Source of the DNA: Streptomyces sp. Alt3
GTDB lineage: Bacteria > Actinomycetota > Actinomycetes > Streptomycetales > Streptomycetaceae
Assembly: GCF_030719215.1 (NCBI RefSeq)
Contig: NZ_CP120983.1
Coordinates: forward strand, 620,001 to 684,000
Reading direction: 5' to 3'
Length of the DNA: 64,000 nt
Positions 39,111 to 48,509 of this stretch are shown here, piece by piece. The notes under the pieces are model-generated. The model was not told the DNA's origin, searched no databases, and worked only from the letters and a program-made list of their open reading frames with translations. A program made the position numbers and the translations under genes. The stretch's first letter is position 1. The number at the start of each line of letters is the position of its first letter.

Positions 39111-40528
39111 GGTCGTTCCTCCTCGAACAGGGCGCGGACGGCGGCGCCGCAGTAGAAGCCCTGGCAGCGGCCGCCACGGGCGCGGGTGCGGCGCCGCAGA
39201 CCGTCCGGGGAGTGCGGCGGGATCGTCGAGGCCAGCGCGTCCCGGATCTCGCCGAGGGTGACCTGTTCGCAGTGGCAGACGAGGGTGCCGTACGCCGGGT
39301 CCCCCGCGATGAGGGCGGCGTCACGGTAGGGGCGGGGGAAGGCCTCGCCGAGGTTGGGCATCGTCAGGGGCGGGAGATCGTGCGGTTCGCCGGGGTCCAG
39401 ACCGACGGCCGTCAGCAGCGCGATGACATGGCGTCCGATCGCCATGGACGCGGTGAGGCCGGTGGAGCGGATGCCGCCGACGGCGACGTAGCGCAGGCCG
39501 GGGTACTCCTGGATGCGGTAGTCCTCCTGCCCGGTGGCGGCGCGCAGACCCGCGTAGACGGCGGTGACCTCCTCGTCGAGGAGTCCGGGCACGATCCGGC
39601 GGCCCTTCTCCCGCAGGAGGCGGATGCCGTCGGCCGTGGAGCCGGTGGCGGTCTTGTCGTCGAGCTCCTCGGCGGTGGGGCCGAGGAGGACGTTGCCGAA
39701 CACGGTCGGCGCGACCAGCACGCCCTTGCCGGCGGGGCCGGGGACGGGCAGCAGGATGTGGCCGACGAGCGGGCGGGCCAGCTTGTCGAAGACGACGAGC
39801 TGTCCCCGGCGTGGGGTCACGGTGAACACGTCGTGGCCGAGGAGGCGGTCGATCTCGTCGGCGTGGAGCCCGGCGGCGTTGACGAGGTATCGGGCGCGCA
39901 GCGGGCCGCGCGAGGTGGTGAGCGTATGACCGTCGGCGTCGGCGGTGACGTCCCGCACCCGGCAGTTCAGGTGCAGGTGGACGCCGGCGCGGACCGCCTG
40001 GGTGGCGAAGGCGAGCGGGGTGGTCCAGGGGCAGATGATGCTCTCGTCGGGAACGTCGAGTGCGCCCAGGGCTCCTGGCCCCAGGTGTGGTTCGCGGGCG
40101 CGCAGTTCGTCGGCGCCGATGATGCGGGACGCGTGGTACCCGTTGCGCTCCGCCTTGTCCCGCAGCCCGGGCAGTGCGGCGAGCTGGTCCTCGTCCCAGG
40201 CCACGAGGAGCGCTCCGACGCGTTCGACCGGGATACCGGTCTCGGCGGCGTAGGCGGCGAGGAGGTCCCTTCCCTCCCGTACGAGGCGGGCCTCCAGCGA
40301 TCCGGGTGCGGCGTCGAATCCGGTGTGCAGGATCGCGGTGTTGGCCTTGGACGTCGCGTTGCCGATGTCGTCGGACGCGTCGATCAGGGCGGTGCGCAGC
40401 CGGTGGCGTGCCAGTTCGCGGGCGACGGCCGCTCCCACGACGCCCGCGCCGACGACGGCGACGTCGTACGTGCCCTCCGCGTCGTCGAGCGGGGGCAGGG
40501 GGCCGGCTGTGGTGAGGGTGACGGTCAC
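39107..40528 (-). CDS. FAD-dependent glycerol-3-phosphate dehydrogenase-like, with BFD-type [2Fe-2S] domain
   Basis: 473 residues. A DAO-type FAD domain starts at VAVVGAGVVGAAVARELAR; about 385-470 is a BFD-like [2Fe-2S] domain with Cys in VCHCEQVT and RCQGFYCG. This matches GlpA-type anaerobic glycerol-3-phosphate dehydrogenase subunits more than aerobic GlpD. Reaction (inferred): glycerol-3-phosphate to dihydroxyacetone phosphate with electrons passed to the FAD partner encoded next. GTG at 40528 overlaps the glycerol kinase stop by 4 bp, so all three genes form one coupled operon. Confidence 0.85.
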   Translation of the reverse strand: MTVTLTTAGPLPPLDDAEGTYDVAVVGAGVVGAAVARELARHRLRTALIDASDDIGNATSKANTAILHTGFDAAPGSLEARLVREGRDLLAAYAAETGIPVERVGALLVAWDEDQLAALPGLRDKAERNGYHASRIIGADELRAREPHLGPGALGALDVPDESIICPWTTPLAFATQAVRAGVHLHLNCRVRDVTADADGHTLTTSRGPLRARYLVNAAGLHADEIDRLLGHDVFTVTPRRGQLVVFDKLARPLVGHILLPVPGPAGKGVLVAPTVFGNVLLGPTAEELDDKTATGSTADGIRLLREKGRRIVPGLLDEEVTAVYAGLRAATGQEDYRIQEYPGLRYVAVGGIRSTGLTASMAIGRHVIALLTAVGLDPGEPHDLPPLTMPNLGEAFPRPYRDAALIAGDPAYGTLVCHCEQVTLGEIRDALASTIPPHSPDGLRRRTRARGGRCQGFYCGAAVRALFEEERP

Positions 40529-42009
40529 GCGCGCTCCAGCAGGCTGTCCACGGCGGACCGGAAGCCCGCGAGGCGCTCCGACGCCTCCTCGGGGCCGATC
40601 CGTGGTTCGTACACGCCCGAGGGCTGCCACGGGGGTGTGGCGCGGCTCGGGGGGAGGTCCGGGTCGAGCCCGAGCCTGGCCACCACGCCGGCGCCCAGCG
40701 CGGTCGCGTCGGGCAGCGCCGAGACCTCGACCGGCCGTTGCAGCAGGTCCGCCTGGGTCTGCATGAGCAGGGAGGAGCGGGTGAGTCCGCCGTCGACCCG
40801 CAGCGTGGTCAGCGGGGCGCCCAGGTCGGACGCGACGGCGTCGGCCAGGGCGACCACCTGTGCGGCGATGCCTTCGCAGAGTGCCCTGACCAGATGGCCC
40901 GCGGTGGTGTCGAGCCCGAGGCCGGTCACGGAACCGCGCAGGTCGCTGCGCCACCAGGGGGCCGCGAGGCCGGCGAGCGCGGGGACGAAGGTGACCCCGC
41001 CGGTGTCGGGGACCGAGGCTCCCACCGGGTCGAGGTCGGCGGCGCCGGAGATCACCCCGAGGTCGGTGAGCCAGCGCACGGCGGAAGCGGCCGTGTACAC
41101 CTGGCCGTCGAGGCAGTAGGCGGTCCGCCCGCCGAGACGCCAGGCGACGCAGCTGACCAGGCCGGTGGAGCCGGTGCTCGGGCGGCTGCCGGTCTGCGCG
41201 AGGAGGAACGCCCCTGTGCCGTAGGTGCATTTGGCCTGGCCCGGTTCGAGCGCGTTCTGCGCCAGCAGTGCGGCCTGCTGGTCCACGAGGAGGCCGGTCA
41301 GGGGGATCTCCCCGCCGAACGCGGTGGTGGTGCCGACCTGTCCGGCGCAGTCGACGACGGCGGGCAGCCGCTCGTCCGACAGGCCGAAGATCTCCAGGGC
41401 GGCGGAGGACCAGCCGACGTCGTGGAGGCCGAGCAGTTGGGTGCGTCCCGCGGTGGCGGCGTCGGTGACGAAGGCCCCGGTCAGCTGGTGGACCAGCCAG
41501 GAGTCGCTGGTGGTCACGACCCCTTCCCGGGTCAGCTCGCGGCGGATCCACGCCATCTTGGGTGCGGCGAAGTACGGGTCGAGGGGCAGTCCGGTGAGCC
41601 TCTTCAGCTCGTCCCCGTGTGCCGCGAGGTCGCCGCAGATCCCTTCCGCTCGCCGGTCCTGCCAGACCACGGCGTCGGTGAGCGGCCTTCCGGTCGCGGG
41701 GTCCCAGGCGAGCACCGTCTCGCCCTGGTTGGCCAGGCCGACGGCCGCCACGGGTTCACCGGCGTCCGCCACCGCCTGCCGGCCGGCGTCGAGCACCGAC
41801 CCGATCAGCTGGGCGGGGTCGACCTCCACCAGGCCGCCGGGGCCGTAGCGGGGGCGCACCGGCGCGGAACCGGAACCGATCACACCCCGCTCGGGACAGA
41901 TCACCAGCGCCTTGGTCCCGGATGTCCCCTGGTCGATGGCGAGTACCGGGTCTGTCAATCGACGCTCCAGCCGTGCGGACCGCCCTGACCCGGGCGGAAT
42001 CGTGATCAT
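40525..42009 (-). CDS. FGGY-family carbohydrate kinase, probable glycerol kinase
   Basis: 494 residues. The FGGY kinase fold starts at VLAIDQGTSGTKALVI, with VVWQDRRAEG, KCTYGTGAFLL and the signature near VDGGLTRSSLLMQTQADLL. The sequence is glycerol-kinase-like but divergent, so another polyol is possible. Reaction: ATP-dependent phosphorylation of glycerol. ATG at 42009 has GGGAG only a few bases upstream; a TTG about 18 codons later, directly before the core, is an alternative. No glycerol facilitator is encoded. Together with the two downstream dehydrogenase genes it makes a complete glycerol-to-DHAP route. Confidence 0.85.
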   Translation of the reverse strand: MITIPPGSGRSARLERRLTDPVLAIDQGTSGTKALVICPERGVIGSGSAPVRPRYGPGGLVEVDPAQLIGSVLDAGRQAVADAGEPVAAVGLANQGETVLAWDPATGRPLTDAVVWQDRRAEGICGDLAAHGDELKRLTGLPLDPYFAAPKMAWIRRELTREGVVTTSDSWLVHQLTGAFVTDAATAGRTQLLGLHDVGWSSAALEIFGLSDERLPAVVDCAGQVGTTTAFGGEIPLTGLLVDQQAALLAQNALEPGQAKCTYGTGAFLLAQTGSRPSTGSTGLVSCVAWRLGGRTAYCLDGQVYTAASAVRWLTDLGVISGAADLDPVGASVPDTGGVTFVPALAGLAAPWWRSDLRGSVTGLGLDTTAGHLVRALCEGIAAQVVALADAVASDLGAPLTTLRVDGGLTRSSLLMQTQADLLQRPVEVSALPDATALGAGVVARLGLDPDLPPSRATPPWQPSGVYEPRIGPEEASERLAGFRSAVDSLLERA

Positions 42010-42332
42010 CTGCTCCCTGTGCCCACAGTCGTGCAGACCACGCCCTGCGTCAACCCCGGCCGGAACATCCTGTCCAGCCTGGCGCAGAGCCGTCAACGTC
42101 CGGCTTCCGGTGGCTACTTGAGTAAGATCCGCGGAGTCACCGGAAGCGGGGCGCCGGGCGCTCTACACTCTCCGCCGAGTGGACAACCGGACGATGACCA
42201 CCGGTAGTTCATGACCGAACAGCACAACCCCCCACGTTTCTTGAGGATTCATGACGAGAAGAACCTGCGCCGTGCCGCCGTGCCCGGCTCGCCGCCCCGC
42301 CCCCACCGTGCGTCCAGGGGTGGGGCGCGTAC
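42010..42332. promoter_or_regulatory. Divergent promoter region with 10-bp inverted repeat
   Basis: 323 bp between the kinase operon (-) and the hypothetical gene (+). Perfect 10-bp arms GCTTCCGGTG (42103-42112) and its complement (42138-42147) flank an AT-richer 25-bp core containing CTACTTGAGTAAGAT. This looks like an operator around a promoter. No gene is visible. Confidence 0.45.
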
Positions 42333-43340
42333 ATGGCTACCGGTGATTTCCGGCCGGTCTATCACCCCGCGGGACAGGATCACGCGTTGCGCGTGGCGTT
42401 ACAGGACCTGCGCACCGGCCGCTGGCTCGCCATGCGGAATCTGCTGGAGAGCACACCGGACTGGGCGCTGTGGACCCAGCGCACCCAGGTGCTCGCGGCT
42501 GTGGCGGCGGGCTCCGACACGGTGAAGGCCTGGCTGGCCGAGGAACCGAGGAGCGTGGCCGCGACCGTGATGCACGCCCGGGTGCGGGTGGAACGGGCCG
42601 TCCGTGCGCACCGGGAGAAGCACCCGAGCGCCCAGCAGTTGTGGCAGGAGGCGTGGGAGGGCTGCCGTTCCGCCGCGCACGCCTCACCCGCGGACCCCGT
42701 GCCCTGGGTCTGTCTCCTCGCGCTGTCCCAGCTCGACGAGGGACAGCGGCTGGAGGAGCACAGGCTGCTGCCGCCCGGTCCGATGCTGTTCCCCGGCCCG
42801 TGGGGGCTGCTCGCCGAGGCGGACAAGCGCGACCCGTTCAATCGCGAGGCCTACCACCGGATGCTGCAGTTCGTCTACGCCAGACGGGCGAGCGGCACAC
42901 TCTCCGAGGCGGTCAACTTCGTGCAGTGGGCGGCCTCCTCCGCGCCGGAGGGGTCCGCGCTCCATGTGCTGCCGCTGTACGTCCGGGTGGAGCGCTACCG
43001 CCGTGAGCACGGCCACGAGCGGGCACTGGACCTGCACTGGGTCACCGAGGACGGGGAGCGGGACGCGCGGCGCGCCCTGGACATCTGGTTCGCGGCCGCG
43101 GACCCGCCCGCCCGGTCCCTGCTCGATCTCAACCACCTGGCGCACGCGCTGTGGGGTTCGCTCCGGTTCACCGAAGCCGCACCGGTGTTCCGGGCGATGG
43201 GTCCGTACTACACGTCGGTTCCCTGGGCCCACCGCACCCGTACCCCGCAGGACCCTGCGGGTGCCGAGGAGGTGTTCCTCCGGGCCCGGAGCCGCTGTCT
43301 GGCGGCCGAGCACGAGCCCGGAAGACAACCGCACGGCTGA
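42333..43340 (+). CDS. Conserved hypothetical protein, helical repeat-like
   Basis: 335 residues with no signal peptide or membrane segment. It is rich in Ala/Leu/Trp helices of TPR-like spacing (ALWTQRTQVLAAVAAGSDTV, PVPWVCLLALSQLDEGQR, NREAYHRMLQFVYARR). I do not recognise a catalytic motif. Long hypothetical proteins of this type are common in Streptomyces. ATG at 42333 follows GGGGTGGGGCG. It precedes the permease gene by 64 bp. Confidence 0.7.
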   Translation: MATGDFRPVYHPAGQDHALRVALQDLRTGRWLAMRNLLESTPDWALWTQRTQVLAAVAAGSDTVKAWLAEEPRSVAATVMHARVRVERAVRAHREKHPSAQQLWQEAWEGCRSAAHASPADPVPWVCLLALSQLDEGQRLEEHRLLPPGPMLFPGPWGLLAEADKRDPFNREAYHRMLQFVYARRASGTLSEAVNFVQWAASSAPEGSALHVLPLYVRVERYRREHGHERALDLHWVTEDGERDARRALDIWFAAADPPARSLLDLNHLAHALWGSLRFTEAAPVFRAMGPYYTSVPWAHRTRTPQDPAGAEEVFLRARSRCLAAEHEPGRQPHG

Positions 43341-43404
43341 CCTGCCGGCGGCCCGTCCCACCTGATTTCCCGTCCCCACATCCCCCCACCTGGAGGTCGT
43401 CTCC

Positions 43405-44934
43405 ATGTCCATATCCGCCTCGACCCCGTCGAGCACGGAGCCCGCGCCGCAGAAGGACGAGGAGCAGCGGCTCCGCGAGCTGGGTTATCAACCGGTACTC
43501 GCCCGTCGTATGGGCGGCTTCGGTAACTTCGCGATCAGCTTCTCCGTCATCTCGATCCTCTCCGGCTGCATGACCCTTTACGGCTTCGGCATGTCGACCG
43601 GCGGCCCCTCCGTGATGCTCTGGGGCTGGGCCGGTGTCGGCCTGTTCGTGCTCTGTGTGGGCATGGCCCTGGCCGAGGTCACCAGCGCGTACCCGACGTC
43701 GGGGGCGCTCTACTACATGGCCGACCGGCTCGGTGGCCGCAAGTGGGGCTGGTACACCGGGTGGCTGAACCTGCTCGGTCTGCTGGGCGCGATCGCCGGC
43801 ATCGACTACGGGGCCGCGCTGTTCACCGGCGCGCTGCTCAATCTGCAGTGGGGGTTCGATCCGACCCCCGGCTCCACGATGGTGATCTTCCTCTGCATCC
43901 TGCTGCTGCACGCCGTGCTGAACCTCTTCGGGGTGCGTCTGGTCAGTGTGCTCAACTCGATCAGCGTGTGGTGGCACCTGGCCGGTGTGGCCGTGATCGT
44001 GACCGTGCTGGCGGTCGTTCCCTCGAACCACCAGTCGCCGTCGTTCGTCTTCACGGAGTTCGTCAACGACACCGGATGGGAGAACCCCCTCTACGTGGCC
44101 GCGATCGGTCTGCTGCTGGCGCAGTACACCTTCTGCGGTTACGACGCCTCGGCCCACCTGTCGGAGGAGACGTCCAACGCCTCGGTGACGGCGGCCAAGG
44201 GCATCGTGCGTGCCATCTGGGTGTCGTGGATCGCCGGTTTCTTCCTGCTGGCCGGGCTGACCTTCGCCATCCAGGACTACGCGGGCACGCAGAACAGCGC
44301 CACGGGGGTCCCGCCCGCCCAGATCCTCATCGACGCGCTCGGTACGTCGGGTGCCACCGCGATGCTGCTGATCGTCATCGCGGCCCAGTTGTTCTGCGGC
44401 AACGCCGAGGTGGCGGCCGCGAGCCGGATGGTCTTCGCGTTCAGCCGTGACAACGCGCTGCCGGGCTCCGCGCTGTGGCGGAAGGTGAGCGCGCGCACCC
44501 AGACCCCGGTGCCCGCGGTGTGGCTCTCGGTCGGTGTCGCCGCGCTGCTGGCGGTCCCGTCGCTGTACTCCGCGACCGCCTACGGGGCGGTCACGGCGAT
44601 CAACGTCATCGGCATCACCCCTGCGTACGCCATCCCGATCTATCTGAAGCTGCGCGCGGGGGACCGTTTCGAGCGCGGCCCCTGGCACCTGGGCCGCTGG
44701 TCGAAGCCGATCGGCTGGATCGCCGTGGTGTGGGTCGCTCTCGTGACCGTGCTGTTCCTGCTGCCGCAGTCCTCGCCGGTGACCATCGACTCCATGAACT
44801 ACGCCTCGATCGCCCTGGTCGCGGTGCTGATCCTGGCGACGGTGTGGTGGTTCGTCGCGCGCCGTTCGTACAGCACTCCGGCCGCGTACGGGAACGCCCG
44901 TGAGCAGGCGGAGATCGCCGAGGGCATCGTCTGA
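43405..44934 (+). CDS. APC-family amino acid/GABA permease
   Basis: 509 residues with about 12 membrane helices and the APC signature (FGNFAISFSVISILSGCMTLYG, AEVTSAYPTSGALYYMADRLG). It is closest in style to GABA/choline-type ACT permeases of actinobacteria. It imports an amino acid or amine by proton symport; the substrate is not readable. GGAGG lies 10 bases before ATG at 43405. It converges on the TSUP gene. Confidence 0.88.
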   Translation: MSISASTPSSTEPAPQKDEEQRLRELGYQPVLARRMGGFGNFAISFSVISILSGCMTLYGFGMSTGGPSVMLWGWAGVGLFVLCVGMALAEVTSAYPTSGALYYMADRLGGRKWGWYTGWLNLLGLLGAIAGIDYGAALFTGALLNLQWGFDPTPGSTMVIFLCILLLHAVLNLFGVRLVSVLNSISVWWHLAGVAVIVTVLAVVPSNHQSPSFVFTEFVNDTGWENPLYVAAIGLLLAQYTFCGYDASAHLSEETSNASVTAAKGIVRAIWVSWIAGFFLLAGLTFAIQDYAGTQNSATGVPPAQILIDALGTSGATAMLLIVIAAQLFCGNAEVAAASRMVFAFSRDNALPGSALWRKVSARTQTPVPAVWLSVGVAALLAVPSLYSATAYGAVTAINVIGITPAYAIPIYLKLRAGDRFERGPWHLGRWSKPIGWIAVVWVALVTVLFLLPQSSPVTIDSMNYASIALVAVLILATVWWFVARRSYSTPAAYGNAREQAEIAEGIV

Positions 44935-44956
44935 GCGTGTACTCCCCGGGCGGCCT

Positions 44957-45727
44957 TCAGCCCAGCAGCAGCAGTTGGAGGCCGCCCAGGACCGTGGCTC
45001 CGATCACGATCCGGTCGAAGATCTTCTGGTTGATCCGGCCGACGCAGGCACGGCCCAGGTAGGCACCCGGGACGACGAACAGCACGAGGGCGGCGTCGAG
45101 CAGCAGTGACCGCGCGTCGATGAGGCCGAGCCCCACGCTGAACGGCACCTTCGAGGTGTTGACGATCAGGAAGAACCACGCCGACGTCCCCAGGAAGCCC
45201 AGCTTCCGGAAGCCCGCCGACAGCAGGTAGAGCGACATGACGGGGCCGCCGGCGTTGGCCACCATCGTGGTGAACCCCCCGAGCACTCCGTACGAGCGCG
45301 CCTTCAGCCGCTCCCCGCGGGACGGCGCGCCGGAACTCTCCTCGTCCGGGGGCGGCTGGGGCCGTTCCCGCCTGCGCCAGAGGGTGACGCCCGCCATGAA
45401 GAGCAGGATCGCGCCGATCGAGGTGCGTACGGCGGCGTCGTCGGCCCACATCATGAAGAAGGTCCCCGCCGCCACGCCCACCGCGACGGCGGGGAAGAGG
45501 CGCAGCAGCGTCGGCCAGTGGGCGTGACGGCGGTAGACCAGCACGGCGAGGATGTCGCCCGCGATCAGGATCGGGAGCAGCACCCCGGTGGATTCGCGGG
45601 CCGGCAGTACGGCCGCGAAGACCGCGAGGCTGATGGTGTTGGCACCGCTGACCGCCGTCTTCGAGAAGCCGACGAGGGTGGATGCCGCCGCGAGTGCGGC
45701 CAGTTGCCAGAGTGTGATGGTGTCCAT
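44957..45727 (-). CDS. TSUP (TauE/SafE) family sulfite exporter-like protein
   Basis: 256 residues with about eight hydrophobic helices. TSUP hallmarks are GFSKTAVSGANTISLAVFAAVLPARESTG at the start and NTSKVPFSVGLG and GAYLGRACVGRINQ in the second half. Family members move sulfite, sulfoacetate or other organic anions. Divergent from the sugar regulator gene across about 150 bp. Confidence 0.85.
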   Translation of the reverse strand: MDTITLWQLAALAAASTLVGFSKTAVSGANTISLAVFAAVLPARESTGVLLPILIAGDILAVLVYRRHAHWPTLLRLFPAVAVGVAAGTFFMMWADDAAVRTSIGAILLFMAGVTLWRRRERPQPPPDEESSGAPSRGERLKARSYGVLGGFTTMVANAGGPVMSLYLLSAGFRKLGFLGTSAWFFLIVNTSKVPFSVGLGLIDARSLLLDAALVLFVVPGAYLGRACVGRINQKIFDRIVIGATVLGGLQLLLLG

Positions 45728-45826
45728 GCCGGATCAGATGGTAGACACATCTTCTCTTCCGCGGATCATCATTCCATCCTGTAGACCTTCCGGCGCGCCG
45801 GTCCCTCGCTATGCTGCGAACGCTCA

Positions 45827-45846
45827 CGGAAACGTTCAAACGAACA
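45827..45846. promoter_or_regulatory. Operator-like site upstream of DeoR/LacI hybrid regulator
   Basis: The 20-mer on the minus strand (TGTTCGTTTGAACGTTTCCG) matches 15 of 20 bases of the site in front of the SBP gene, with the core CGTTTGAAC identical. It lies about 30 bp upstream of the regulator start, as expected for autoregulation. Confidence 0.55.
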
Positions 45847-45874
45847 TCGCACAGCGGTAGGCAAGGGGGCCAGC

Positions 45875-46999
45875 ATGCGGGAGCCGGTTGAGCTGAGGCG
45901 CAAACGCATCCTCGCGGTGGTGCACGCGCGCGGAGCGGTCAAGGTGAGCGCGCTCGCCACCGAGCTGGACGTCTCGGCGGTCACGCTCCGGCGGGACGTG
46001 GAGGAGCTGGCGAGGGCGGGGATGCTGCGGCGCGGACACGGGGTGGTCCGGCCGGTGGGCGACGAGGCCGGCCCGGCGGCACCGGTACCCGCCGCGCGGA
46101 GCGGCGAACCGGCCGGGGAGGCGGCCCCTGTCGCCCTGGTCGTCCCGGAGCGGCATTCGTATCTCTACGAGACCCTGCACGGCGCCAGGACCGCCCTGGA
46201 GGAGGCCGGTGCGCGGATCGCCCTGCACATCGCCCCGCAGGCGGCGGGGGCCGAACGGCCCCAGGTGGAACGGGCCCTGGCCGCCGGTGTGCGGGGCCTG
46301 CTGATCGCGCCCCGGTGGCGCAGCGCCGCGGGCGAGGAGGCTGACTACGACTGGCTCGCCGAGGTGGGGGTGCCGACGGTCCTGATGGAACGGCGGCCCC
46401 GGCCGGGCAGCGCGCTGCACGCCGTGGACACGGTGTGCAGCGATCACTGGTACGGGATCCACCTGGCCGTGGACCATCTGGTCTCGCTCGGCCACCGGCG
46501 GCTCGTCCTGGCCGCCAGGAACGACAGCCCGACCGCGCGTTCCATACGGGCCGCGTTCGCCGACATCGCCACCGCCCGGCCGGAGGTGGAGGACTGGTCG
46601 GTGGTGCTCAGCTCCCCGAACGCCGGTCCCGGTGAGCCCGGTTCCCGGGAGGAGGTCCCGGACCTCGCGGCGCTGCTGCGGGAACGCGGCGTGACGGGGG
46701 CGGTCCTGCACGGCGACGAGGACGCCCTGATGCTGGTCCAGCGGCTGGCCGAGAGCGGGATCCGGGTGCCGCGGGACTGCTCGGTGGTGGCGTACGACGA
46801 CGTCGTCGCGGCCCTGGGCAGCACCGCCCTCACCGCTGTGGCCCCGCCGAGGGCTGAGATCGGACGGGCCGCGGCCGAGCTCCTCCTGCACCGGCTCGCC
46901 CACCCCGCCGGCACCACAGGACCCGTGCGCAGGACGGAGCTGCTCCCCCGGCTCGAAGTGCGCGGATCGACTCGGGAGTTGCCCGCTCCGGCAAACTGA
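45875..46999 (+). CDS. Hybrid regulator: DeoR-type HTH fused to LacI-type sensor domain
   Basis: 374 residues. The N-terminal 55 residues are a DeoR-type winged helix (ELRRKRILAVVHARGAVKVSALATELDVSAVTLRRDVEELARAG). The rest is a LacI/periplasmic-binding-type effector domain (VALVVPERHSYLYETLHGARTALEEAG, SDHWYGIHLAVDHLVSLGHRRLVL, SVVAYDDVVAALGSTALTAV). It probably controls the adjacent sugar ABC operon in response to its ligand. ATG at 45875. Its stop codon lies inside the second operator copy. Confidence 0.9.
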   Translation: MREPVELRRKRILAVVHARGAVKVSALATELDVSAVTLRRDVEELARAGMLRRGHGVVRPVGDEAGPAAPVPAARSGEPAGEAAPVALVVPERHSYLYETLHGARTALEEAGARIALHIAPQAAGAERPQVERALAAGVRGLLIAPRWRSAAGEEADYDWLAEVGVPTVLMERRPRPGSALHAVDTVCSDHWYGIHLAVDHLVSLGHRRLVLAARNDSPTARSIRAAFADIATARPEVEDWSVVLSSPNAGPGEPGSREEVPDLAALLRERGVTGAVLHGDEDALMLVQRLAESGIRVPRDCSVVAYDDVVAALGSTALTAVAPPRAEIGRAAAELLLHRLAHPAGTTGPVRRTELLPRLEVRGSTRELPAPAN

Positions 47000-47016
47000 T
47001 CGTTTGAACACTTCAA
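46997..47016. promoter_or_regulatory. Operator-like site upstream of sugar ABC operon
   Basis: TGATCGTTTGAACACTTCAA shares the CGTTTGAAC core with the site at 45827-45846 on the opposite strand. About 20 bp later TTGACC (47036-47041) and CAGTAT (47059-47064), 17 bp apart, could be the promoter, so the site would act as a repressor operator. Confidence 0.55.
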
Positions 47017-47101
47017 GCTTCTTTTGATCGATCTATTGACCGCTATCGATCAGCCGATCAGTATTCCCCGTGTCTCGAATCAGGAGCCGCGGGAGGCGCA
47101 C

Positions 47102-48469
47102 ATGCCTGGTCGACAGAGCCGTCGATCCGTGCTCGCCACGATCGCCGCACTGCCTCTGACGGGCGCGCTCAGCGCCTGCGGAGGTGGTGGCGGAGACACA
47201 CGATCGGGCGGCACGAGCAGTACCGGCAGGACCGTAAGCAGCGGGAACAGCAGGAAGACACGCATCACCTTCTGGTCCGCCCTGCGGGGCAGCCAGGAGG
47301 TCGTGGACGCGTTCAACCGCGGGCACGACACCATCCAGGTCGATTTCCAGCAGGTCCCCTCGGGTGGCCAGGGCGGTTACGCCAAGCTCAGCAACGCCGC
47401 CCGGGCCGGCAACGCCCCGGACATCGCGACCATCGAGTACCCCCAGGTACCCGGCTTCGCCATCGACGGGGTCTGCCGCGACCTCACCGGCCTGATGAGC
47501 GACGGTCTGCGGGCCGCGCTGCTGCCCCAGGCCCTGGGGCTGACCACCTTCGAGAAGCGGGTGTTCAGCATCCCCCTCGACATAGAGCCGATGGTGATGC
47601 ACTACCGCACCGACCTCTTCGAGCGGTACGGACTGACCGTCCCGCGCACCTGGGAGGAGTTCGAGGACGCCGCGCGGACGGTGCGCCGCAAGGGGCACGA
47701 GCGCCGGATGGCGCTGTTCCCCACGGACGGAGACACACATTTCGCCGCGTGGTCGTGGCAGGCGGGCGCGCGCTGGTTCGACACCTCGGGAGGTGCCTGG
47801 AACCTCTCGCTCGCCGACGCCCCGACCCGTCGCGTGGCCGCGTACTGGCAGCGCCTGACGGACCAGGACCTGGTCTTCATGAACGCCACGGAGAGCCGGC
47901 AGAGCGACGCCCAGATCGCCGACGGAGCGGTGCTCTCCCGGCTCAGCGGCGCCTGGGACGCGGGCGCCCAGATGAAGGCCCGCCCCGGCCAGAAGAATCA
48001 GTGGGCGATCGCGCCGCTCCCGCAGTGGGACCCGGCCGACCCCGGTGTGGGCACCCACGGCGGCTCGACGTTCGCGGTCACCAAGGACAGCACGGCGCCG
48101 GAGGCCGCCATGGAGTTCATCGAGTGGCAGGTCTCGCACCCGGACGCCCTGCGCGCCCGGCTCTCCAGCGGGGCCAGCAGCCAGTACCCGGCCGCCCCCG
48201 GGCTGGTGGACGTGGGCCGTGAGGCCTTCGACCGCTCCTACTACGGCGGCCAGGACATCTACACCCTCTTCGAGCAGGAGGCCCTCAAGATCCGCGCGGG
48301 CTGGACCTGGGGTCCGCGGATGACCGCGACCGGCAAGCTCATGAAGGACGGTTTCGCACGGGCGAGCGGAGGCCAGGGCGACATCCTCGGGGCGGTCAGG
48401 GCCGCCGAGGAGGGCACCGTGCCGGACCTCAAAGCACTCGGCCTGTCCACCACCAGGCGCTCGGCCTGA
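47102..48469 (+). CDS. ABC transporter sugar-binding lipoprotein (family 1 SBP)
   Basis: 455 residues. The lipoprotein signal is SRRSVLATIAALPLTGALSACGGGG, with lipobox LSAC and an N-terminal twin arginine. The mature part is the ITFWSALRGSQEVVDAFNRGHDTIQVDFQQ type of family 1 (CUT1) solute-binding proteins. It captures an oligosaccharide or uronide at the cell surface. ATG at 47102 follows GGGAGGCGC. First gene of a five-gene operon with two permeases, a dehydrogenase and a DUF2264 protein. No ATPase is encoded, as is usual for CUT1 systems served by MsiK. Confidence 0.9.
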   Translation: MPGRQSRRSVLATIAALPLTGALSACGGGGGDTRSGGTSSTGRTVSSGNSRKTRITFWSALRGSQEVVDAFNRGHDTIQVDFQQVPSGGQGGYAKLSNAARAGNAPDIATIEYPQVPGFAIDGVCRDLTGLMSDGLRAALLPQALGLTTFEKRVFSIPLDIEPMVMHYRTDLFERYGLTVPRTWEEFEDAARTVRRKGHERRMALFPTDGDTHFAAWSWQAGARWFDTSGGAWNLSLADAPTRRVAAYWQRLTDQDLVFMNATESRQSDAQIADGAVLSRLSGAWDAGAQMKARPGQKNQWAIAPLPQWDPADPGVGTHGGSTFAVTKDSTAPEAAMEFIEWQVSHPDALRARLSSGASSQYPAAPGLVDVGREAFDRSYYGGQDIYTLFEQEALKIRAGWTWGPRMTATGKLMKDGFARASGGQGDILGAVRAAEEGTVPDLKALGLSTTRRSA

Positions 48470-48509
48470 CCCCGCGACCACCGTCCAGCTGAGAGGCAGG
48501 TGACTTCCC

